This document shows, in pieces, positions 26,024 through 33,260 of a DNA stretch of 64,000 nucleotides. Within the stretch, counting starts at the first letter, position 1. Each line of letters begins with the position of its first letter. The position numbers were made by a program, and so were the translations under genes. The stretch covers positions 86,313 through 150,312 of the forward strand of contig NZ_JBMGQR010000003.1 in assembly GCF_049059935.1 (NCBI RefSeq), given 5' to 3'. The stretch comes from JAURVT01 sp049059935 (GTDB taxonomy: Bacteria; Actinomycetota; Actinomycetes; Propionibacteriales; Nocardioidaceae). The notes under the pieces were generated by a model. It saw nothing but the letters and a program-made list of their open reading frames with translations, ran no database searches and had not been told where the DNA came from.

Positions 26024-27313
26024 GTGGGCCGTGTCGTCGTCGTCGGTGGAGGTCTCGCCGGGACGTCGGCGGCGGTCCGTCTGGCCAAGCTCGGGCACGC
26101 GGTGCGGCTGTGCGAGGCCACCGGCCGGGTCGGCGGGCAGCTGCTGCCCCGCCGGAGCGACGACCACGACTTCGACCTCTGGCCCGCGTCGTTGACGATG
26201 CCGGCCACCCTGCGCGACCTGTTCCGCAAGTCCGGCCGACCGCTCGACCGCGTGGTCGACCTGCACCACCTCGTGCCGGGCCGTCGTCACCTGATGCCGG
26301 GCGGCGTCGTGCTCGACCTGCCGATGGGTCGTCGCGGCGACCAGGTGGACGCGATCAACGTCGCGCTGCCCGGTCAGGGCGAGGTCTGGGCCGGCTGGCT
26401 CGACGGCCGCACCGACGCGTGGGAGGCGCTGCGGCGCACCACCCTGGACCGCCGGCTCGCCGGGCGGTCCGACCTCGACAAGGCCGCCTGGGCGGCGCTG
26501 CGGCCGCGACGGACCCTCGCCCGGGAGGTCCGGCGGGCGCTGCGCGACGACTCCCTGGCGAGCCTGGTGGTCGACCCGGTGCGTGCCGACGGCGACGACC
26601 CGCGCGCCGTCCCCGCGTACACCTCGGTGAGCCACCTGGTGGAGCGCAGCTTCGGGCGGTGGCGCGTCGACGGCGGTGCGCCGGCGCTCGTCGCGGCCCT
26701 CGAGACGCGGCTGCGCGAGCGCCGGGTCGAGGTGCTGCTCGGCGTCCGCGCCCACCGGGCCGTCGTGGGTGACGGCGCGGTGCGCGGCGTCGAGACCGAC
26801 GACGGCCTGCTCGAGGCCGACGTCGTCGTCTGGGCCGCGCCCGACCCCGATCCGGACGCGTCGTCGGGCGTCCCGCGCATGCCGGCGGCCCGCACCCTCG
26901 TCCGGCTCGCGCCGGGGGTGGAGTCCCTGCCCGCGGAGGTGCTCGTCCACACCGATCCCCCGCTGCGGCTCTGGGCGTCGTCGTCCGACCCCGAGGGCTC
27001 GCGCTGCTGGACGATCGCGCACCGCACCCAGGGGGGCGAGGACGTGCTGTCCGCGCTGGCCCGGGTGGGGCTGGACGTCCGCGCCCACGTCGAGCACCGC
27101 GAGGACCTCTCCCCCGTCGACCTCGTGCGGGCCCACGGCGCCGCCGCCTGCGGCTGGCACTGGTCGGGCTGGCGCTCGGCGTTCGATCGGCCCGGCGTCG
27201 GCGAGACCGTCGACGGCCTGCTCACCGTGGGCGTCGACGCCCACCCCGGCCCCTCGCCCGAGCTCGTGCTGATGGGCACCGCCGCCGCGGCCGAGGCCGT
27301 CGGCAAGGCCTGA
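26024..27313 (+). CDS. FAD/NAD(P)-dependent oxidoreductase, phytoene desaturase-like
   Basis: A 429-residue flavoprotein with an N-terminal dinucleotide fold (VVVVGGGLAGTSAAVRLAKLGHAVRLCEATGRVGGQ), which is the GxGxxG plus GG motif of the amine oxidase/phytoene desaturase superfamily. A middle region VDGGAPALVAALETRLRERRVEVLLG and a C-terminal FAD motif near VDGLLTVGVDAHPGPSPELVLMGTAAAAEAV complete the family pattern. Substrate unknown. A polyprenyl diphosphate synthase lies 1.5 kb away on the same strand, so an isoprenoid substrate is possible but not shown. It is shorter than a typical carotenoid desaturase (about 500 residues). Confidence 0.8.
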   Translation: MGRVVVVGGGLAGTSAAVRLAKLGHAVRLCEATGRVGGQLLPRRSDDHDFDLWPASLTMPATLRDLFRKSGRPLDRVVDLHHLVPGRRHLMPGGVVLDLPMGRRGDQVDAINVALPGQGEVWAGWLDGRTDAWEALRRTTLDRRLAGRSDLDKAAWAALRPRRTLAREVRRALRDDSLASLVVDPVRADGDDPRAVPAYTSVSHLVERSFGRWRVDGGAPALVAALETRLRERRVEVLLGVRAHRAVVGDGAVRGVETDDGLLEADVVVWAAPDPDPDASSGVPRMPAARTLVRLAPGVESLPAEVLVHTDPPLRLWASSSDPEGSRCWTIAHRTQGGEDVLSALARVGLDVRAHVEHREDLSPVDLVRAHGAAACGWHWSGWRSAFDRPGVGETVDGLLTVGVDAHPGPSPELVLMGTAAAAEAVGKA

Positions 27314-27339
27314 CCCGCCTGCTCTCCCCCCGGTCAGCC

Positions 27340-27418
27340 GAGTGGCGCAAACCCGGGCCGACACGCCGGACGAGAGCCCGATGTTGCGCCGCTCGAGTCG
27401 GGTTCTGCGCCGCTCAGC
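27340..27418. terminator. Inverted repeat between convergent genes
   Basis: Arms GAGTGGCGCAAACCCG (27340-27355) and CGGGTTCTGCGCCGCTC (27402-27418) pair with one bulge and one mismatch, and the intervening segment holds a second GCGCCGCTCGAGTCGGG-like copy. It lies between the flavoprotein stop and the convergent small membrane gene and probably terminates both. Confidence 0.6.
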
Positions 27419-27433
27419 AGGTGGGTGGGGCGG

Positions 27434-27766
27434 TCAGCCCCGACGACGCCACTCGGCGCGCAGGCCCTCGACGACGGTGCTGCAGTAGTGGCCGTCCTCG
27501 CACTCGTCGGTGTCGGTGACGCAGGCCGCGACGGCGAGCACGAGCACCGAGATGAACGAGGCCCACCAGGCGGCGGTGAAGCCGGCGACGGCGTGCACCG
27601 AGCGCGGGTCGAGCAGGTAGGCGACCGTCAGCAGGCCGAACGAGACGAGCGCGACGGCGAGGGCCGCGAGGACCGCCAGGCGGAGCAGCCGACGTCCGCG
27701 TGCGACGCCCTGCGTCGTGCTGTCGCTGCCGACCGGTGCTCGTCGCACCGACCCCGTGATGGCCAT
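27434..27766 (-). CDS. Small two-span membrane protein
   Basis: A 110-residue protein with a basic N terminus, two membrane segments (about residues 28-50, LRLAVLAALAVALVSFGLL, and 62-82, AGFTAAWWASFISVLVLAVA) and a Cys-containing tail with DTDECEDGHYC and a last Arg-rich stretch. I do not recognise a family. ATG 27766 is my preferred start; an in-frame upstream start at 27796 gives 120 residues. Neither has a good ribosome binding site. It stands alone between convergent and tandem neighbours. Confidence 0.6.
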   Translation of the reverse strand: MAITGSVRRAPVGSDSTTQGVARGRRLLRLAVLAALAVALVSFGLLTVAYLLDPRSVHAVAGFTAAWWASFISVLVLAVAACVTDTDECEDGHYCSTVVEGLRAEWRRRG

Positions 27767-27866
27767 GGGTCCATGGTGGCACCGCGGGCGCGCCACGTTC
27801 GGGATTGACGGCTTTTCGTGCCGTGTCTCGATGATTCCGTCCCCGGAAGGCCCCGGGTCGACGGAC

Positions 27867-28748
27867 TCAGCGGCTGGCGAGCGCCAGGTCGGCGTAGATC
27901 TGACGCGTGGCCCGCGAGCGGTTCAGCGTGTAGAAGTGCAGGCCCGGCGCACCCTCGGCGAGCAGGGTCTCGCACAGCTCGGTGGCGATCTGGGTGCCCT
28001 CGGCGCGGACGGCGGCCGCGTCGTCGCCGACGGCCTCGATGCGTGCCGTGACGTCCGACGGCACCTCGGCGCCCGACAGCTCGGCGAACCGCTGGATCTG
28101 CGAGAGGTTGGTGATCGGCATGATGCCGGGGAGCACCGGGATGTGGCAGCCGTACGAGCGCGCCCGCTCGACCAGCGAGAAGTAGTCGTCGGCGCGGAAG
28201 AAGAACTGCGTCACCGCGAACTCGGCGCCTGCCTCGGCCTTGGCGGCCAGCACCCGCGCGTCGTGCTCCAGGGACTCCGCGCCGGGGTGCTTCTCGGGGA
28301 ACGCCGCAACCCCGACGCAGAAGCGTCCGAGCTCGCGGAGCATCTCGACGAGGTCGACGGCGTGGTCGAGACCGTCGGGGTGACGCTCCCAGTCGGCGGT
28401 GGGACCGCCGGGCGGGTCGCCCCGCAGGGCGAGGACGTTGCGCACGCCCGCGGCGGCGTACTGGCCGATCACACGGCGCAGCTCCTCGCGCGACTGGGCG
28501 ACGCAGGTGAGGTGGCCGACCGGGTCGAGGGTGGTCTCGCTGGCGATCTGCTCGGTGATGCGCACGGTGCGGTCGCGGGTGGACCCGCCCGCGCCGTACG
28601 TGACGGACACGAACGACGGACGCAGGGCCTCGAGCTCGCGGATCGACCGCCACAGCACCCGCTCGCCCGCGTCGTCGCGGGGCGGGGAGAACTCGAACGA
28701 GAACGTCGGGGAGTCGGAGGCGAGGACCTCGCGCAGCGGCTGCGGCAT
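27867..28748 (-). CDS. metF: Methylenetetrahydrofolate reductase MetF
   Basis: FAD enzyme that reduces 5,10-methylene-THF to 5-methyl-THF for methionine synthesis. The 293-residue product shows FSFEFSPPRDDAGE (catalytic Glu region), FVSVTYGAGGSTRDRT, HLTCVAQSREEL, VLALRGDPPGG, FCVGVAAFPEKHPGA and FAVTQFFFRADDYF, the standard MetF sequence. ATG 28748 has GGAGG directly upstream, and also a TACGAT box only six bases before it. The gene is divergent from idsA; a metF-like gene beside idsA2, Rv2175c and pknL is also the mycobacterial arrangement. Confidence 0.96.
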   Translation of the reverse strand: MPQPLREVLASDSPTFSFEFSPPRDDAGERVLWRSIRELEALRPSFVSVTYGAGGSTRDRTVRITEQIASETTLDPVGHLTCVAQSREELRRVIGQYAAAGVRNVLALRGDPPGGPTADWERHPDGLDHAVDLVEMLRELGRFCVGVAAFPEKHPGAESLEHDARVLAAKAEAGAEFAVTQFFFRADDYFSLVERARSYGCHIPVLPGIMPITNLSQIQRFAELSGAEVPSDVTARIEAVGDDAAAVRAEGTQIATELCETLLAEGAPGLHFYTLNRSRATRQIYADLALASR

Positions 28749-28754
28749 GCCTCC

Positions 28755-28846
28755 ATCGTACGAGCGCGCACGATCCGCACCGGTCCGTCCGAGGACCGTG
28801 GTGGCCGGGACCGTGACGCACGCCACCCCCGACGGGGTCCTAGGCT
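28755..28846. promoter_or_regulatory. Divergent metF and idsA promoters
   Basis: Minus strand TACGAT (28760-28755) ends six bases before the metF ATG, and plus strand TAGGCT (28841-28846) ends six bases before the idsA GTG. idsA has no Shine-Dalgarno sequence and fits leaderless initiation. In metF the six-base spacer is itself GGAGGC, so either a leaderless start or an upstream promoter using that ribosome site is possible. Confidence 0.55.
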
Positions 28847-28852
28847 CGTGAC

Positions 28853-29920
28853 GTGGAGCAGCCTGCGCGTCCGTCCCTGGTGTCCGGCATCGACGCGGCC
28901 CTGACCGACTTCCTGGCCCGCCGCCGCCTCGACCTCGCGGGGCTCGGGCCCCGCATCCACCCGCTGCTCGACGCCGCCGGCCGCGCCGCCGACGGGGGCA
29001 AGCGTCTGCGCGCCCTGTTCTGTCACGCCGGCTGGGTGGCGGCCGGCGGCGACCCCGACGACGCGGCGCTGCTGCGGGCGTCCACCGCCTTCGAGTGGCT
29101 GCAGGCCAGCGCGCTCGTGCACGACGACCTGATGGACGGCTCCGACACCCGCCGCGGCCGCCCGTCCGCGCACCGTGCCTTCGAGGCCGACCACCGCGGC
29201 GCCGCCTGGGCCGGCGACGCCGAGCGGTTCGGCGCCGGCGGCGCGATCCTGCTCGGCGACCTGCTTCTCTCGTGGGCCGACGAGGCGTTCCGCGGCGCCG
29301 GACTTCCGCTCGAGGCCACCGCCCGCGCCACGCCGTACCTCGACTCGTGCCGCTCCGAGGTCGTGTGCGGCCAGTTCCTCGACCTCGCCCAGCAGGCGCG
29401 GGGCACGCACGACGTCGACGAGGCGATGCGCGTCGTGCACTACAAGGCGGCGACGTACACCGTCGAGCGTCCGCTCCAGGTGGGCGCGGCCCTCGCGGGA
29501 GGCTCCGACGAGCTGCTCGGAGCCCTCTCGGACTTCGGTCTGCCGCTCGGCGAGGCCTTCCAGCTGCGCGACGACCTGCTCGGCGTCTTCGGCGACCCCG
29601 CCGTCACCGGCAAGCCCGCCGGTGACGACCTCCGCGAGGGCAAGCACACCGTCCTCGTCGCCCGCGCCCACGCCGCCGCGGACGCCGACCAGCGCGGCGT
29701 CGTCGACCGACTTCTGGGCGACCCCGACCTCGACGCCGACGGCGTCACCCGGCTGCGCGACGTGATCGAGGCGACCGGTGCCCGCCAGGCCGTCGAGGAC
29801 GACATCACGCGTCTGGAGTCGGCTGCCGACGCGGCCCTGGCCCTCGTGCCGGTGGCCTCCCCGGCCGGGCGTGACCTGCTCGCCGACCTCGCGGCTCGGG
29901 CGACGCGTCGGGTGGCGTGA
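28853..29920 (+). CDS. idsA: Polyprenyl (geranylgeranyl-type) diphosphate synthase
   Basis: Trans-isoprenyl diphosphate synthase that condenses IPP with allylic diphosphates. The 355-residue protein has the GGKRLRALF substrate region, the first Asp-rich motif DDLMD (residues 91-95, in LVHDDLMDGSDTRRGRPSAH), QFLDLAQQARG, YKAATYTVERPL, and the second Asp-rich motif in AFQLRDDLLGVFGDPAVTGKPAGDDLREGK. Residues before the first DDxxD are small to medium, so a medium-chain product (C15-C20) is plausible; chain length is not certain. GTG 28853 is probably leaderless. Confidence 0.92.
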   Translation: MEQPARPSLVSGIDAALTDFLARRRLDLAGLGPRIHPLLDAAGRAADGGKRLRALFCHAGWVAAGGDPDDAALLRASTAFEWLQASALVHDDLMDGSDTRRGRPSAHRAFEADHRGAAWAGDAERFGAGGAILLGDLLLSWADEAFRGAGLPLEATARATPYLDSCRSEVVCGQFLDLAQQARGTHDVDEAMRVVHYKAATYTVERPLQVGAALAGGSDELLGALSDFGLPLGEAFQLRDDLLGVFGDPAVTGKPAGDDLREGKHTVLVARAHAAADADQRGVVDRLLGDPDLDADGVTRLRDVIEATGARQAVEDDITRLESAADAALALVPVASPAGRDLLADLAARATRRVA

Positions 29921-29936
29921 GCGGTCGTCCTGACGT

Positions 29937-30245
29937 CGGGTGCGGCGCCGCTGGGGTGCTCGCCGACAGGCGGCTACGGACGGGCGGGCGCGTCGTCCTC
30001 GATGCGGCCGACTGACCGTCTCGGTGGGTGGACCACCGGGTCCCACCAGCCCCAGCCGTCACACCGACCATGGCAAACAGGTGCGAACCACGGTGAATTC
30101 ACCATGGTTCGCGACCGTTTGCCGTGGTCGGCGCAGTCACCGTGTCGCCGATCGAGATCCGCACCCGGCCGCGGCCCCCAGCGCCGGCCAACCCCGTCCG
30201 TAGGCGCGCCCTTCGACGCGCGAGCACCCCGACGGAGAGCCGCGC
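29937..30245. repeat. Foldback element, copy 1
   Basis: About 309 bases that recur at 30281 with a 344-base offset. The unit is itself an imperfect inverted repeat: the left end (GGGGTGCTCG at 29953, CTACGGACGGG at 29974) has complements at the right end (CGAGCACCCC at 30221, CCCGTCCGTAG at 30193). Near the middle is a 60-base hairpin (30068-30127) around a 30-base palindrome centred on GAATTC (30083-30112). No open frame here has coding features. It looks like a MITE-type or structured-RNA repeat. Confidence 0.8.
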
Positions 30246-30280
30246 TGCCTACGAACCGGCCCCTCGACGCATGAACATCT

Positions 30281-30589
30281 CGGGTGCGGCGCCGCTGGGG
30301 TGCTCGCCGACAGGCGGTTACGGATGGGCAGCCGCGTCGTCCTCGAAGCGGCCGGCTGACCATCTCGGTCGGTGGACCGACCCTCACCACTGACCCCAGC
30401 CGTCACACCGACCATGGCAAACAGGTGCGAACCACGGTGAATTCACCGTGGTACGCGAACGTTCGCCGTGGTCGGTGCAGGAACCGTCTCGCCGATCGAG
30501 ACCCGCACCCGGCCGCGGCCCCAGGGCGCGCGAACCCCGTCCGTAGGCGCGCCCTCCGACCCGCGAGCACCCCGACGGAGAGCCGCGCA
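30281..30589. repeat. Foldback element, copy 2
   Basis: Second copy of the 29937 element, about 85 percent identical by eye, in the same orientation. The hairpin core (30412-30471) keeps its left arm exactly and has several changes in the right arm (TACGC and GTTCGCC in place of TTCGC and GTTTGCC). It ends just before the stop of the convergent HTH gene at 30606. Both copies fill almost the whole 685-base gene-free stretch 29921-30605. Confidence 0.8.
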
Positions 30590-30605
30590 GGGCACCGGCA
30601 GCGAG

Positions 30606-30992
30606 CTAGAAGGCCAGCGCCTGAGCCCGGCGGCGCACCTCGCGACCACGGTCCTCGCGGAGGGCGTCGATGGGGCGGCCGGGGAGGGTCTCGTCGGGGG
30701 TGAAGATCCAGACCGCGGCCTCGAGGTCGTCGTAGCCGGCGTCGGCCATGAGCGTCAGGAGCCCGGCGAGGCCCTTGACGACGGCGGAGTCGACGAGGCA
30801 CTCGGCGGGGACGCGGGGTGCCCGGCCGGCGGGCGTGCGCACCGCGATCAGCTGCCGCTCGCTCGCCCACTGGCGGATGCGGTTGGGGCTCGTCCCGAGC
30901 TGCTCGGCCGCCTCGGCGAGGCTCAGCCAGGAGGGGACGAGGTCGTCGAGGACGGCCCCGGGGTCGCTCTCAGGGGTCTCCGAGGTGCTCAT
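30606..30992 (-). CDS. Rv2175c-like HTH DNA-binding protein
   Basis: A 128-residue protein with an N-terminal MerR/excisionase-like helix-turn-helix (SWLSLAEAAEQLGTSPNRIRQWASERQLIAVR) and a C-terminal domain (VVKGLAGLLTLMADAGYDDLEAAVWIFTPDETL, then RPIDALREDRGREVRRRAQALAF) that resembles mycobacterial Rv2175c, a DNA-binding substrate of the kinase PknL. The order idsA - this gene (opposite strand) - pknL matches the mycobacterial locus, supporting the call. GTG 30998 is an alternative start. An acidic, Ser/Thr-containing N-terminal tail (MSTSETPESDP) could hold a phosphorylation site; inference. Confidence 0.85.
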   Translation of the reverse strand: MSTSETPESDPGAVLDDLVPSWLSLAEAAEQLGTSPNRIRQWASERQLIAVRTPAGRAPRVPAECLVDSAVVKGLAGLLTLMADAGYDDLEAAVWIFTPDETLPGRPIDALREDRGREVRRRAQALAF

Positions 30993-31052
30993 GGGCACCA
31001 GGGTGGCACGCGGGTGAGGTCGACGATGCCCGGGGTGGTGGGCCCCGCGGCC

Positions 31053-31058
31053 TAGAAT
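31053..31058 (+). promoter_or_regulatory. Candidate pknL -10 box
   Basis: TAGAAT would give a leader of about 80 bases before the kinase start. No good -35 is visible. Confidence 0.45.
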
Positions 31059-31143
31059 GGCGAGGGTTCGACGGGTCGGACGCCATCGGGGCGGTCGCCA
31101 CGAGCCCTCTCCCGCGCGGAGCCACCCAGGAGGACCGGTGTCG

Positions 31144-33201
31144 ATGACGAGCAGCGAGACCCTCGTGGGCCGCCTGCTCGACGGTCGCTACCGGATCGGC
31201 GAGCGCATCGCCCGCGGCGGCATGGCCAGCGTCCACGTGGGCACCGACGAGCGGCTCGACCGCGTCGTCGCGATCAAGATCATGCACCGCGACCTCGGTG
31301 ACGACGTGCAGTTCACCGCCCGCTTCGTGCAGGAGGCCCGCTCGGCCGCACGCCTGAACCACCCGAGCGTCGTCTCGGTGTTCGACCAGGGCGAGGACCA
31401 GGGGCTCGTGTTCCTGGTCATGGAGTACGTGCCGGGACGCACGCTGCGCGACGTCATGCGCGCCGAGACCCCCATGGCTCCCCGCCGCGCGCTCACCCTG
31501 CTCGAGCAGCTGCTGGTGGCACTGGCCGTCGCGCACGAGGCCCGCATCGTGCACCGCGACGTCAAGCCCGAGAACGTCCTCATCGCCCCCGACGGCCGCG
31601 TCAAGGTGGCCGACTTCGGGCTGGCGCGGGCCGTGTCGGCGTCCACGACGTCGGCCACCACCGGCGTGCTCATCGGCACCATCTCGTACCTGGCGCCCGA
31701 GCTCGTCACCAACGAGGGCGCCGACGCGCGCACCGACGTCTACGCGTGCGGCGCCGTCCTCTACGAGATGCTCACCGGGCAGAAGCCGCACCGCGGCGAG
31801 AGCGCGATCCAGGTCGCGTACAAGCACGTGCACGAGGACGTGCCGCCCCCGTCCGCCGTCGTCCCGGGCATCCCGCCCTACCTCGACGCGCTCGTCGCGC
31901 GGGCCACCGCTCGCGACCGGCACCAGCGCTCGGCCGACGCGCACGTGCTGCTGCAGCAGGTGCGCCAGACGCGCAGCGCGCTCGACCAGGGCCTGGCCGA
32001 CGACGTCGAGCTCACCCAGGACCTCACCCCGCACCGACTGCTCGGCCCCCTCGCCAGCACCACGTTGCCCGAGAGCATCGAGACGCTCCGTCCGGCCGCC
32101 GACGCCACCGGCGACGAGACCGTGCTGGTGCACCCGGGCCGCGACGACCTCGACGACCGCTTCGACACCGTCCCCCGCGACACCGCCCCGCACCAGACGC
32201 TCCCGGCGGCCGCGTCGCCCACCGAGGTCACCTCGCCGGTGCAGCGCACGCCCGTCCCCCCACCGCCGGGCGACCGGGCGGTGCTGCCGTCGCCGTCGTC
32301 GCCCTACCGGCCCGAGCGACGCCGCCGCGGCGCGATCCTGCTGGTCCTCGTCATCGTCCTCGCCGTGCTCGCCGCGATCGGCGGCTGGTACTGGGGCGTC
32401 GGACGCTACGAGCAGACCCCCGACCTCACCGGCATGGCCGTCGCCCAGGCCACCAACGACGCGAGCGGCGCGGGCTACGCCCTCGACGTCGACCGGCAGG
32501 CGTTCTCCGAGACGGTGCCCGCCGGCGCCGTCATCTCCACCGATCCCTCCCCCGGCGGCAAGATCCTCCCCGACGACACCATCTCGGCGGTGGTCTCCAA
32601 GGGCAAAGAGCGCTACGCCGTGCCCGACCTCTCGGGCCGCAGCCAGCAGGACGCCGAGCGGGTGCTCGCCGACCTGAACCTCGAGGTCGGCGACCGCGAG
32701 CCGCGCTACTCCGAGCGCGTCCCCCGCGACGAGGTGATCCGCACGGCCCTCGACACCGGCACCCAGGTCAAGCGCGGCACCGAGATCGACCTGTACGTGA
32801 GCCGAGGTCGGCGTCCGATCGAGGTCACCGACTACGTGGGCAAGCCCGCCGCCCAGGCCGTCGCGGCGCTCGAGGACAAGGGCCTGGAGGTGCAGACCCG
32901 GCGGGCGTTCGACGCCGAGGTTCCCAAGGACTCGGTGGTCTCGCAGGACCCGAAGGACGGCACGCTCTACAAGGGCGACACCGTGCGCCTCGTCGTCTCC
33001 GACGGCGCCGAGCCCGTCGACGTGCCCCAGGTGGTGGGCCGCAGCGAGGCCGCCGCGCGCAAGGAGCTGGAGAAGAAGGGGTTCGAGGTCGAGGTCGACC
33101 GCGACACCTCCTACGTGGGCCTGGGCTTCGTCGTGCGCCAGGACCCCGGCAGCGGCGGAAAGGCCGTGCCGGGTACCACGGTCACCATCACGCTCGTCTG
33201 A
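31144..33201 (+). CDS. pknL: PASTA-domain Ser/Thr protein kinase (PknL type)
   Basis: Membrane receptor-like kinase of 685 residues. The Hanks domain has the glycine loop IARGGMASVHVG, Lys45 (VAIKIM), HRDVKPENVL (catalytic Asp139), ADFGLARAVS and the SATTGVLIGTISYLAPE activation loop. An acidic/Pro-rich juxtamembrane stretch leads to one membrane segment (about 395-418) and four extracellular PASTA repeats (about 422-685), which usually bind peptidoglycan fragments or lipid II. AGGAGG at 31128-31133 supports ATG 31144 (ten-base gap); GTG 31138 is possible. Mycobacterial PknL lacks PASTA repeats, so the name rests on synteny with the Rv2175c-like gene. Confidence 0.92.
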   Translation: MTSSETLVGRLLDGRYRIGERIARGGMASVHVGTDERLDRVVAIKIMHRDLGDDVQFTARFVQEARSAARLNHPSVVSVFDQGEDQGLVFLVMEYVPGRTLRDVMRAETPMAPRRALTLLEQLLVALAVAHEARIVHRDVKPENVLIAPDGRVKVADFGLARAVSASTTSATTGVLIGTISYLAPELVTNEGADARTDVYACGAVLYEMLTGQKPHRGESAIQVAYKHVHEDVPPPSAVVPGIPPYLDALVARATARDRHQRSADAHVLLQQVRQTRSALDQGLADDVELTQDLTPHRLLGPLASTTLPESIETLRPAADATGDETVLVHPGRDDLDDRFDTVPRDTAPHQTLPAAASPTEVTSPVQRTPVPPPPGDRAVLPSPSSPYRPERRRRGAILLVLVIVLAVLAAIGGWYWGVGRYEQTPDLTGMAVAQATNDASGAGYALDVDRQAFSETVPAGAVISTDPSPGGKILPDDTISAVVSKGKERYAVPDLSGRSQQDAERVLADLNLEVGDREPRYSERVPRDEVIRTALDTGTQVKRGTEIDLYVSRGRRPIEVTDYVGKPAAQAVAALEDKGLEVQTRRAFDAEVPKDSVVSQDPKDGTLYKGDTVRLVVSDGAEPVDVPQVVGRSEAAARKELEKKGFEVEVDRDTSYVGLGFVVRQDPGSGGKAVPGTTVTITLV

Positions 33202-33248
33202 GCCGTCTCTGTCCGCGGACGCGCACCTCGTCCGACTCGTCCGGTTCC

Positions 33249-33254
33249 TACGAT
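33249..33254 (+). promoter_or_regulatory. -10 box for leaderless yeeE-like gene
   Basis: TACGAT ends six bases before GTG 33261, with no ribosome binding site. Confidence 0.6.
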
Positions 33255-33260
33255 CAGGAC

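Noticed and set aside
30083..30112. GAATTC-centred palindrome as a simple restriction site artefact
   Set aside because: The symmetric region is 30 bases and is embedded in a repeated hairpin, so it is not explained by a six-base site.
29937..30589. Possible CRISPR or tandem protein repeat
   Set aside because: Only two units with 344-base offset, internally palindromic over their full length, and no cas genes.
29974..30703. Several 60-140 codon frames across the foldback copies
   Set aside because: Frames on both strands repeat with the element, are Arg/Pro-rich, and have no start signals; they mirror the palindromic sequence.
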